This document shows positions 1 through 6,304 of a stretch of DNA of 12,927 bases, one piece after another (the first letter of the stretch is position 1; each line of letters starts with the position of its first letter). The stretch spans positions 1-12,927 of the forward strand of contig JAKBCX010000013.1 in assembly GCA_021807465.1 (NCBI GenBank). Direction: 5' to 3'. The stretch comes from Pseudomonadota bacterium (lineage in GTDB: Bacteria; Pseudomonadota; Alphaproteobacteria; Acetobacterales; Acetobacteraceae). The position numbers and the translations under genes were made by a program. Below the pieces are notes generated by a model. It was not told the origin of the DNA. It did not search any database and saw only the letters and a program-made list of their open reading frames with translations.

Positions 1-129
1 AAGAAGATCACGAGCCCCGGCGGATTTAATCTGTCGATCGACGTGATCACCAACATCTTCGAAGCAACAGGAAAGCTCAGCTCCCGGGTGGATGGTGTGC
101 TCTACACCCAGCCAGCGAACGGCACCTAA
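1..129 (+). CDS. C-terminal end of an unrecognised protein (5' truncated by window edge)
   Basis: Frame 1 is open from the first base to a TAA at 127-129 and gives the last 42 residues of a protein. The tail reads from KKITSPGGFNLSID to VLYTQPANGT. It is polar, ends in a Pro/Asn/Gly/Thr-rich stretch, and shows no membrane segment and no motif that I recognise. That it is a genuine gene end is supported by the strong intrinsic terminator 42 bases after the stop codon. No function can be assigned from this fragment. The rest of the gene lies to the left of the window. Confidence 0.6.
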   Translation, partial: KKITSPGGFNLSIDVITNIFEATGKLSSRVDGVLYTQPANGT

Positions 130-170
130 AAATCCCAGCGCGGCTCGCAAGGGCCACGTTTGAGATCGCG

Positions 171-211
171 ATGCCAGCAGCCATACCCATGGCCGCTGGC
201 ATTAATTTTTT
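171..211 (+). terminator. Rho-independent terminator of the truncated upstream gene
   Basis: An 8-bp outer stem ATGCCAGC (171-178) / GCTGGCAT (195-202) continues, past one A/C mismatch, into a 5-bp inner stem GCCAT (180-184) / ATGGC (189-193). The loop is four bases (ACCC). The stem is followed by TAATTTTTT (203-211). Stem, short loop and U-tract all fit a classical intrinsic terminator reading rightward, 42 bases after the stop codon at 129. Confidence 0.9.
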
Positions 212-387
212 GAAGCCCGAGCGTTGCCCGGAAGGAATTGACGAGGATGGCGAAAATTTCTGTTTGGCTCGGGAAGAATTATGGACCCCGGAACGGGCGC
301 CGGCGGCCGCCGCATGGCTGGGCCGGCCGCAGATTGAAAGGGGTTTTGCTTCCGCCCTTGCTCATGTAAATACCCTGCTTGGGTGGG

Positions 388-415
388 TTGCCGCGAATAT
401 ACGGGCAGGTAAAAA
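388..415 (+). promoter_or_regulatory. Possible sigma70-type promoter of the TPR-sulfotransferase gene
   Basis: TTGCCG (388-393) and TAAAAA (410-415) are separated by 16 bases; each matches 4 of 6 consensus positions. The pair sits about 30 bases before the start codon at 446 and just before AGGAGG (436-441). The match is modest and the call rests on position as much as on sequence. Confidence 0.3.
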
Positions 416-445
416 TATGCGCCGATTTTCCGGGCAGGAGGCAAT

Positions 446-2542
446 ATGAAGACAACGCCGCAACCGGTGCCGCCTGCCCGGCAGACCGCCACCATTCCTC
501 AAATACTGGCTGAGGCACATGCGCATTGGCGCGCGGGGCAGGCCAGCCAAGCCGGGATGCTGTGCCGCCAGGTGCTGGCGGCCCATCCAGAGCAGGCCGA
601 TGCGCTGCATCTTCTGGGGTTGATAGCCCATGCTGGCGGCGAGCTTGACCTCGCCATTTCATACCTCAAGGAGGCTTGCAAGGCCTCTGGCGCGCCTGCG
701 GCCTACGCCAGCAATCTTGCTGAAATGCACCGCCAGAAAGGGCAGTTGAAAGAGGGTGAAGAGGCCGCGCGCCGTGCCCTGGCGCAGGAACCTGGTTTAC
801 CAGGGGCGTGGAATAACCTGGGCATCATCTTGCAGGAGGCAGGGGCATACCAGGAAAGCCTGGCATGTTTGGAAAAGTTTCTGCAGTTAAAGCCGCAGGA
901 TGCCGAGGGCTACAATAACCTCGGCAATACCTGCATGCGGCTTGGGCGGTTGGCGGATGCGCGGCGCCATTGGCAAAAAGCGCTCACGCTTCGGCCCGGC
1001 TACGCACAGCCACACAGCAACCTTGCGAATCTGTTGAGCGAACTTGGGGATTTTGACGAGGCCGCCAAACATGCGCGCCATGCCATAGATATAGACCCCC
1101 ATTTGGCTGATGCGTATATAAACCTTGCCAATATCGAGAATGCGCGCCAGCGGCCGGACGCTGCTTTGCAGTGGTTGAATAAAATTCTGGCCTTTGCGCC
1201 TGCACATGCGGGCGCCTTAACCGCACTGGCCCAGTTGCTGCAGAAACAGGACAGACAGGAAGAGGCGCTTGCCGCGGCAAACCGCGCACTTGCCGCGGCC
1301 CCCAAAAATGCTGAAGCGCATAACGCCAGGGGTGCTGCGCTGCAAGCGCTGGGGCGGGTGGAGGAGGCGCTGGAGGCGTTTGGACATGCCGCTGTGCTGC
1401 CTGGCTCTGCGGCCGAGCAGGCACTGGTGAACCGTGCCTTACTGCACATGGAGCAAGGCGAGCACGCGCAAACCCAAGAGGCATTCGCGCGTGCCATTGC
1501 ACAATTTCCAAATTCGGCCGTGGTTTTATATAATTATGCCGATTTCATAACGTTCATGCCTGGCGATCCGCTGATTATGCGCATGGAAGAAATGCTGGAG
1601 CGAGGGGATGAAATTTCTCAGTCAGCCCAGGTGATGCTGCGTTTTGCGCTTGGCAAGGCGCATCTCGATGCGGGAGATCCGGCCCGTGCCTTTCATCATC
1701 TCGATGTTGGCAATAGATTGAAGCGCGCCAGCTTTACCTATGCGGCCGAGACCGCAACCCGGTTGCTGGGCGGTATTGCCGCTACATTCTCCGTGCCCAT
1801 GCTGAAAGCCGGCCAAGGGTACGGAGCCGTTTCTGCACGGCCTGTTTTTGTGCTCGGTATGCCACGCTCGGGCACCACTCTCACTGAACAAATTCTGGCG
1901 GCGCATCCTGCGGTTTTCGGCGCGGGCGAGTTGCGCCATGTGCAGGGAATTGTTGATGGGCTAGGTGGATTTCCCGGGGTGATGGATGATCTGCCACCCC
2001 AGATGCTGCGCCATCTGGGGCAGCAATATTTGGATAAAATCGCACCGCTGGCGCCAGGGGCGAGGCATGTGGTGGACAAGCTGCCCTTCAATTTTGCTTA
2101 TGCGGGCTTCATCCGTCTTATTTTGCCGGGCGCGCGTATTATCCATGTGCGGCGCAATGCGGTGGATACGTGCCTCTCCTGTTACAGCAAATTGTTTACC
2201 GGAGAACAGCTTTTTGCCTACGATCAAACCGAGCTTGGCACATTTTACCGTGACTATGAGAAACTCGCCGCCCATTGGCGTGATGTTTTGCCTGCCACGC
2301 ATTATCTCGAGGTGGAGTATGAAGCGATTATCGGGGATGTGGAAGGGCAGGCGCGGCGGATGCTGGCGTTTTTGGAGCTGGAATGGAGCCCTGCCTGCGT
2401 TGATTTCCACCTGGCCCGGCGTGCTGTGCGCACGGCAAGTGTAAACCAGGTGCGCCAGCCCGTGTATAAACATTCGGCTGGCCGCTGGAAGGCGTATGAA
2501 CCATACTTGCAGCCCCTGCTTGCCGCATTAGGGGCTGCATAA
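446..2542 (+). CDS. Tetratricopeptide-repeat sulfotransferase family protein
   Basis: The 698-residue product joins a long TPR array to a sulfotransferase domain. About ten helix-turn-helix TPR units, with recurring patterns such as AWNNLG, GYNNLGN, HSNLANL and AYINLAN, fill roughly residues 15-365; they should serve as a protein-docking scaffold. The C-terminal part (about 460-698) carries the PAPS 5'-phosphosulfate loop MPRSGTT from residue 472 and a 3'-phosphate-binding segment with Arg569 and Ser578 in RRNAVDTCLS. Known members of the fold move sulfate from PAPS to hydroxyl or amino groups. The acceptor cannot be read from sequence; a glycan, lipid or protein tyrosine are all possible. 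There is no signal peptide, so it is probably cytoplasmic. The ATG start is well placed behind AGGAGG (436-441). The gene stands alone between terminator-like structures. Codon use looks somewhat richer in A/T than in the genes to the right, which I did not quantify. Confidence 0.93.
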   Translation: MKTTPQPVPPARQTATIPQILAEAHAHWRAGQASQAGMLCRQVLAAHPEQADALHLLGLIAHAGGELDLAISYLKEACKASGAPAAYASNLAEMHRQKGQLKEGEEAARRALAQEPGLPGAWNNLGIILQEAGAYQESLACLEKFLQLKPQDAEGYNNLGNTCMRLGRLADARRHWQKALTLRPGYAQPHSNLANLLSELGDFDEAAKHARHAIDIDPHLADAYINLANIENARQRPDAALQWLNKILAFAPAHAGALTALAQLLQKQDRQEEALAAANRALAAAPKNAEAHNARGAALQALGRVEEALEAFGHAAVLPGSAAEQALVNRALLHMEQGEHAQTQEAFARAIAQFPNSAVVLYNYADFITFMPGDPLIMRMEEMLERGDEISQSAQVMLRFALGKAHLDAGDPARAFHHLDVGNRLKRASFTYAAETATRLLGGIAATFSVPMLKAGQGYGAVSARPVFVLGMPRSGTTLTEQILAAHPAVFGAGELRHVQGIVDGLGGFPGVMDDLPPQMLRHLGQQYLDKIAPLAPGARHVVDKLPFNFAYAGFIRLILPGARIIHVRRNAVDTCLSCYSKLFTGEQLFAYDQTELGTFYRDYEKLAAHWRDVLPATHYLEVEYEAIIGDVEGQARRMLAFLELEWSPACVDFHLARRAVRTASVNQVRQPVYKHSAGRWKAYEPYLQPLLAALGAA
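2508..2539 (+). other. Stem-loop at the 3' end of the TPR-sulfotransferase gene
   Basis: A perfect 9-bp inverted repeat TGCAGCCCC (2508-2516) / GGGGCTGCA (2531-2539) with a 14-base loop ends just before the TAA stop codon (2540-2542). There is no U-tract after it, so it is not a standard intrinsic terminator. It could still stabilise the 3' end or assist Rho-dependent termination. Part of it is coding sequence. Confidence 0.45.
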
Positions 2543-2552
2543 CATCCTGCAA

Positions 2553-2565
2553 CGAATAGATATTC
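2553..2565. promoter_or_regulatory. Small palindrome with a CGAATA half-site upstream of the TetR gene
   Basis: CGAATA (2553-2558) is followed by GA and TATTC (2561-2565), so GAATA/TATTC forms a 12-bp palindrome in the 133-bp gap before the TetR-family gene. The same CGAATA/TATTCG half-sites make up the long palindrome at 11889-11922. It may be a regulator-binding site, but a 5-bp palindrome alone is weak evidence. Confidence 0.2.
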
Positions 2566-2675
2566 TGAAGCTGATATGCGGATGGTCCGCCCATGCTAAT
2601 CCTTAATCTGGCCGCTGGGTTCATGCCCGCAAGGTTGACAAGAGAGGGGTAATTCTGTCTCGCTGGCGGCAGAAC

Positions 2676-3371
2676 ATGACGCCCGGACCCCAGAGTGACA
2701 CAAAAATGCGCCTTATGCGCAGCGCCGAGGAACTATTCATCGAGCGCGGGATCGATGCTGTGTCGATGCGGGAGATCAACCGCCATGCCGGGCAGCGCAA
2801 TGCCTCCTCGGTGCATTATCACTTTGCAACCCGCGCCAAGCTGCTGGAGGCGCTGATTGATTGGCGCATGCCCCCGGTGGATGCGCGGCGGCTTGAGATG
2901 GTGGAGTTGTGCAAGGCAGCGCCCGCGGCCGAGAAGCCGCGCAGGCTGACCGAAGCGATTGTGCTGCCCCTGGCCGAGACAATGTTCGCGCAAGACCCGC
3001 CCAACCACTGGATCCGGCTGCACGCGCGCATCTACGAGACCGGTAGCTTCGATTTCAGTGCCGTATTCCATGGCAAGGGGTACGATAAGGGGTTGCTGGC
3101 GGTGCGGATGCTTCAGGCGGAGCTATCGCCTGAACTGCCACAACTCATCCGCGACCAGCGCCTTATGTTTGCCATCCGCATGTCAGTCTATACTTTGGCC
3201 GATTGGCTGCGCGGCGTGATACGGATGCAAAGCCTGATCCCGGTCGATGATCTCAATATATTCCTGGGTAATTTGCTGGATGTGCTGCATGCCGGCCTGT
3301 ACGCGCCGGTTACGCCATTTGCCGTGCCGGCCGGGGCTTGGCGCGGTGCGGCGGGTCAGATTGCAGGCTGA
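2676..3371 (+). CDS. TetR/AcrR-family transcriptional regulator
   Basis: The 231-residue product has a typical TetR N-terminal DNA-binding domain. The first helix includes RSAEELFIERG (about residues 15-25). The helix-turn-helix spans about residues 29-50 and ends in the recognition helix segment NASSVHYHF. The remaining 180 residues are a helical ligand-binding/dimerisation region without a readable ligand. Family members usually repress a nearby or divergent operon until a small hydrophobic ligand binds. The gene is not divergent from anything here, so its target is not obvious; its own promoter, or the catabolic genes further right, are candidates. The ATG at 2676 has no good ribosome binding site. 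An in-frame ATG at 2706 would still keep the whole DNA-binding domain, so the exact start is uncertain. The gene converges on frmA with a 27-bp gap. Confidence 0.9.
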   Translation: MTPGPQSDTKMRLMRSAEELFIERGIDAVSMREINRHAGQRNASSVHYHFATRAKLLEALIDWRMPPVDARRLEMVELCKAAPAAEKPRRLTEAIVLPLAETMFAQDPPNHWIRLHARIYETGSFDFSAVFHGKGYDKGLLAVRMLQAELSPELPQLIRDQRLMFAIRMSVYTLADWLRGVIRMQSLIPVDDLNIFLGNLLDVLHAGLYAPVTPFAVPAGAWRGAAGQIAG

Positions 3372-3374
3372 CCC
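3353..3374 (+). other. Stem-loop spanning the stop codon of the TetR gene
   Basis: A perfect 7-bp inverted repeat GGGTCAG (3353-3359) / CTGACCC (3368-3374) with an 8-base loop encloses the TGA stop codon (3369-3371). It lies in the short gap between converging genes and could limit read-through. No U-tract follows in either direction, so the terminator role is tentative. Confidence 0.35.
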
Positions 3375-3398
3375 AAACCGCTACCGCGCTGTTATTTA

Positions 3399-4511
3399 TC
3401 AGTAAACCACCACCGACCGGATCGACTTGCCCTCATGCATCAGGTCGAAGGCCGTATTGATCTCATCCAGTGGCATGGTGTGGGTGATAAGGTCGTCAAT
3501 GTTGATCTTGCCGTCCATGTACCAATCGACAATTTTTGGCACATCTGTCCGCCCGCGCGCCCCGCCAAAGGCCGAACCTTTCCAAACACGCCCGGTTACA
3601 AGCTGGAACGGCCGGGTGGAAATCTCGGTGCCGGACGGCGCAACGCCGATGATGATGGATTCGCCCCAGCCCCGGTGGCAGCATTCCAGCGCCTGGCGCA
3701 TGGTGTGCACATTGCCGATACATTCGAACGAGAAATCAGCCCCGCCGCCGGTCAGGTCGATAATCGCCTGCACAACCTTGTCGCGCCCCACCTCATCGGG
3801 GTTGATGAAATGCGTCATGCCGAATTTCTTGGCCATCTCAACCTTGGAGGGGTTGAGGTCAACGCCGATAATTTTATCGGCGCCAACCATGCGCGCGCCC
3901 TGAATGACGTTAAGGCCGATGCCGCCCAGGCCAAACACAACAACATTGGCCCCTGGCCAGACTTTCGCCGTGTAAACAACCGCGCCAATGCCGGTGGTCA
4001 CGCCACAGCCAATATAGCAAATTTTGTCGAAGGGCGCGTCCTCGCGCACCTTGGCCACCGCAATTTCCGGCAGCACCGTGAAGTTGGAGAAGGTCGAACA
4101 GCCCATGTAATGGAACACCTCGCCACCCTGGCAGGAAAACCGCGTGGTGCTGTCCGGCATCAGCCCCTGGCCCTGTGTGGCGCGGATCGAGGTGCACAAA
4201 TTCGAGCGTTGCGACAGGCATGTTTTACATTGCCGGCATTCCGGCGTGTAGAGCGGAATAACATGGTCGCCCGGCTTTACCGAGGTTACGCCAGCTCCCA
4301 CCTCGCGCACAATGCCGGCACCTTCATGGCCCAGAATCGCGGGGAATTTGCCCTCGGAATCCAGCCCCGACAACGTGTACGCATCGGTATGGCAAACCCC
4401 GGTCGCCATAATCTCAACCAGAACCTCCCCCGCCTTCGGCCCGCCAATCTCCACGGTTTCAATGGTCAGCGGTTGATTGGCACCCCAGGCAACGGCAGCA
4501 CGTGATTTCAT
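3399..4511 (-). CDS. frmA: S-(hydroxymethyl)glutathione dehydrogenase / class III alcohol dehydrogenase
   Basis: The product oxidises S-hydroxymethylglutathione, the spontaneous adduct of formaldehyde and glutathione, to S-formylglutathione with NAD+. It also acts as S-nitrosoglutathione reductase in many organisms. It is cytosolic and homodimeric in known members. With the start at ATG 4511 it has 370 residues, the usual length. Catalytic zinc ligands Cys40, His62-Glu63 and Cys169 are visible, as are the structural zinc cysteines 92, 95, 98 and 106. Arg110 in SIRATQGQG matches the class III residue that recognises the glutathione carboxylate. The nucleotide-binding loop reads [10 protein letters not shown]. 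The TTG-initiated extension to 4532 is unlikely, because GGAGAG (4523-4518) inside it is an ideal ribosome binding site for ATG 4511. The gene lies 23 bp behind frmR in the same operon. The usual frmB (S-formylglutathione hydrolase) partner is absent, since the next gene converges. Confidence 0.97.
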   Translation of the reverse strand: MKSRAAVAWGANQPLTIETVEIGGPKAGEVLVEIMATGVCHTDAYTLSGLDSEGKFPAILGHEGAGIVREVGAGVTSVKPGDHVIPLYTPECRQCKTCLSQRSNLCTSIRATQGQGLMPDSTTRFSCQGGEVFHYMGCSTFSNFTVLPEIAVAKVREDAPFDKICYIGCGVTTGIGAVVYTAKVWPGANVVVFGLGGIGLNVIQGARMVGADKIIGVDLNPSKVEMAKKFGMTHFINPDEVGRDKVVQAIIDLTGGGADFSFECIGNVHTMRQALECCHRGWGESIIIGVAPSGTEISTRPFQLVTGRVWKGSAFGGARGRTDVPKIVDWYMDGKINIDDLITHTMPLDEINTAFDLMHEGKSIRSVVVY

Positions 4512-4534
4512 GTGGCTCTCTCCAAACAGCAAGT

Positions 4535-4813
4535 TTATTTCAGGTAGGTCCGCAGAATTCCCACAACCTCGTCCATATCGCCGCCAGCCAGCACTTCAGC
4601 CGCACCCGCGCGCTGCCCGAAAGTTTCCTTCAGGTGGCTCTCAAGCACTTCCGCCATCAACCCGCCCGCGGCGCCGCGTAGTGCCGAAATCTGCTGTAAA
4701 AGCAGGGCGCATTCAGTCCCAGCCTCAATCGCGCGTTCCAGGGCTTCGGCCTGGCCCTTTATGCGCCGCAGCCGCGTGAGCGCCTTTTTCTTGTCCTCGG
4801 GTGAGTGCGGCAT
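4535..4813 (-). CDS. frmR: FrmR, formaldehyde-responsive CsoR/RcnR-family repressor
   Basis: The 92-residue helical protein starts [10 protein letters not shown] and has the family core [13 protein letters not shown] and [14 protein letters not shown]. In characterised FrmR proteins formaldehyde cross-links the N-terminal Pro2 to Cys35, which releases the repressor from DNA. Pro2, Cys35 and His60 are all present here. This favours formaldehyde sensing over copper (CsoR) or nickel (RcnR), although His3 is shared with the metal-binding sites of relatives. The start at ATG 4813 is chosen over the upstream frame extension to 4858 because AGGAGA (about 4822-4817) precedes it at the right distance and the length then matches the family. 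The extension would also run through the operator. The gene is first in the frmRA operon and should repress it through the palindrome at 4838-4853. Confidence 0.95.
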   Translation of the reverse strand: MPHSPEDKKKALTRLRRIKGQAEALERAIEAGTECALLLQQISALRGAAGGLMAEVLESHLKETFGQRAGAAEVLAGGDMDEVVGILRTYLK

Positions 4814-4837
4814 TGGGTCTCCTAATGCCCGTTTCAT

Positions 4838-4853
4838 ATACTCCCAGGGGTAT
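4838..4853 (-). promoter_or_regulatory. FrmR/CsoR-type operator in the frmRA promoter
   Basis: Read on the minus strand, the 16 bases ATACCCCTGGGAGTAT are palindromic at 12 of 16 positions. They show the A/T-flanked C-tract/G-tract pattern typical of CsoR-family operators. The site lies 25 bases upstream of the frmR start codon. A perfect -35 hexamer TTGACA overlaps its upstream edge (4858-4853, minus strand). A -10 element is less clear: TATGAA (4838-4833) would give a spacer of only 14 bases. FrmR binding here would cover the promoter, consistent with autoregulation. Confidence 0.7.
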
Positions 4854-4870
4854 GTCAAGCGCCCTGCGCG

Positions 4871-6106
4871 TTAGCCATCCCCCGCGCGGTGCTCCAGCCG
4901 GTCAATAATCGCCTTGGGAATAATCAGGCCAAGGGTCATGGCCATCACAATCATGCCCGCGGTTACGGCGGCGCCGATCGTATCTGGCACCAGGGCCAGC
5001 GCATCCGCCCCGCCGCCCGCAATCTGCACCAGCCCACTCACGGCGCGGAAGAAAAATATGCCCGGCATAAGCGAAACGACGGCGGCAAAGCCAATGGCCG
5101 AAAAGGGCAGCCTTTTGCGGTGCGCCAGCGGCGTAAGCGCCAGCCCGGCAAACAGGCAGGCCAGCAGCGCGCCGGTGGCCCAGCTGCACCCCAGATCGGC
5201 GATGGCCAGCTTGCGCAGCCCATGGCCGATCATCCCCGCCAAGGCTGGAAAAACAACAAAGCGCGCCGGGGTGGTGTAGAAAATGCTGAAGCAGCCCGCG
5301 GCAACGGCCGCCGCCGGCATGTCCTGCCATAGTGGCACGGCATAGCCCTGGGCCACAAGCGGCAGCGAAACCCCAAAGGTGGCCAGGCCCAGCAACAGCC
5401 CAACAGCAATGGCAAGCACGATAAGGCTGGCAAATAGCAGCCGCGCCGCGCCCAGATGCATGCGGCTATGCAGCAGGTCGAACGCGCCGTTGAGAAAATG
5501 CGGGCCGGGCACCAGCACCATGCAGGGGCAAACGGCAACCAGCCGCAAATTAGTGCTTAACCCCAGCCGTACCGCGAGCGCGCCAATAAGCCCCGCCAGC
5601 AGCGCCGCGAAAAACGGTTGCAGCAATGTGCTCTCGCTTCTGGCGCCAATCCAGCGCCGCAAATAGGCGCCAGCCCAGGTGCCGAAGAAAATCAGTGCGA
5701 CCGCTTGCCAGCGCTGCACGCCATAAATTACGGCCAGCGCCACCGCGGCCGAGCCAGCCGCCAGCGCAAACAGCCAGGTGGGGGCGGGTGCCGAGTGTGA
5801 AATCTCCGCAAAAGCCGCCGCCGCCTGTGCCTCGGTTATCTGCCCTGTACGCAGCGCGCGGGCGGTATGGGTGGCGGCGATCACGCGGTTCATATCAACG
5901 CCGGCTGGCACGGCCGTTACCGCTGGCGGCGGCGCCTGTCCTTCCACCTGCAAATGCAGCTCACCCCAGCGCGGCCGCAGTTCCACCTGTAACCCCAGCG
6001 CGCGGCCCAGCCGCGCGGTGGCCAGAACAGTTTGGTTGGTCGATTGCCCGTTGCAAAATAAAATGCGGGCGAACGCCAGCACTAGCCGTCCAGAATCGTC
6101 GCCCAT
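4871..6106 (-). CDS. Threonine/serine exporter family protein (ThrE-like)
   Basis: The 411-residue product has a hydrophilic N-terminal segment of about 110 residues that includes FCNGQSTNQT (residues 17-26), followed by about ten hydrophobic membrane segments. The membrane part contains two related halves. The first holds VPGPHFLNGAFDL and the second MPGIFFFRAVSGL, which is the fused arrangement of the ThrE domain (DUF1212) and the ThrE_2 domain (DUF3815). ThrE of Corynebacterium exports threonine and serine using the proton motive force; the substrate here is inferred only from family. The ATG at 6106 is preceded by TAGGAGAA (6120-6113) at a suitable distance. The gene is upstream of frmR on the same strand, but the frmRA operator lies in the 57 bp between them. 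I therefore treat it as a separate transcription unit. It is divergent from the NRAMP-like gene. Confidence 0.88.
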   Translation of the reverse strand: MGDDSGRLVLAFARILFCNGQSTNQTVLATARLGRALGLQVELRPRWGELHLQVEGQAPPPAVTAVPAGVDMNRVIAATHTARALRTGQITEAQAAAAFAEISHSAPAPTWLFALAAGSAAVALAVIYGVQRWQAVALIFFGTWAGAYLRRWIGARSESTLLQPFFAALLAGLIGALAVRLGLSTNLRLVAVCPCMVLVPGPHFLNGAFDLLHSRMHLGAARLLFASLIVLAIAVGLLLGLATFGVSLPLVAQGYAVPLWQDMPAAAVAAGCFSIFYTTPARFVVFPALAGMIGHGLRKLAIADLGCSWATGALLACLFAGLALTPLAHRKRLPFSAIGFAAVVSLMPGIFFFRAVSGLVQIAGGGADALALVPDTIGAAVTAGMIVMAMTLGLIIPKAIIDRLEHRAGDG

Positions 6107-6304
6107 CCCATCTTCTCCTACTTGTTGCCAACGGCTTGTCCGCCTTTATGGGGCGGCATACCCGCCCGCGCGCCGCCGCCTGGCCAGATTTTCGTCAGCG
6201 CCCCGTAGCTGGTCAAGCTGCACGGTTTGCAGCCATGTCCAACCATGGCATGGTGCGATTCCTGCGCGGAACGAACAGAGAGCAGAGCCACATTGACGCA
6301 CCCC

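Larger units (their letters stand above)
130..445. other. 316-bp gene-free stretch between the truncated gene and the TPR-sulfotransferase gene
   Basis: No convincing gene is seen here. The first part holds an intrinsic terminator (171-211). The middle (about 212-360) is GC-rich with no clear signal. The last part turns AT-richer and carries the ribosome binding site AGGAGG (436-441) of the next gene. An open frame starting at ATG 171 begins inside the terminator stem, overlaps the start of the next gene and has no ribosome binding site, so it is not called as a gene. Confidence 0.6.

Noticed and set aside
171..449. 92-residue open frame before the TPR-sulfotransferase gene
   Set aside because: Its ATG is the first base of a terminator stem, there is no ribosome binding site, and it overlaps the start of a well-supported gene.
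3435..4505. 356-residue open frame on the plus strand opposite frmA
   Set aside because: It is an antisense shadow of a highly conserved dehydrogenase gene; the product has no recognisable family and is rich in His, Arg and Asn as expected from reversed GC-rich codons.
4814..4858. N-terminal extension of FrmR starting at 4858
   Set aside because: It would place coding sequence over the promoter and operator and would bury Pro2, which must be near the N-terminus for formaldehyde sensing.
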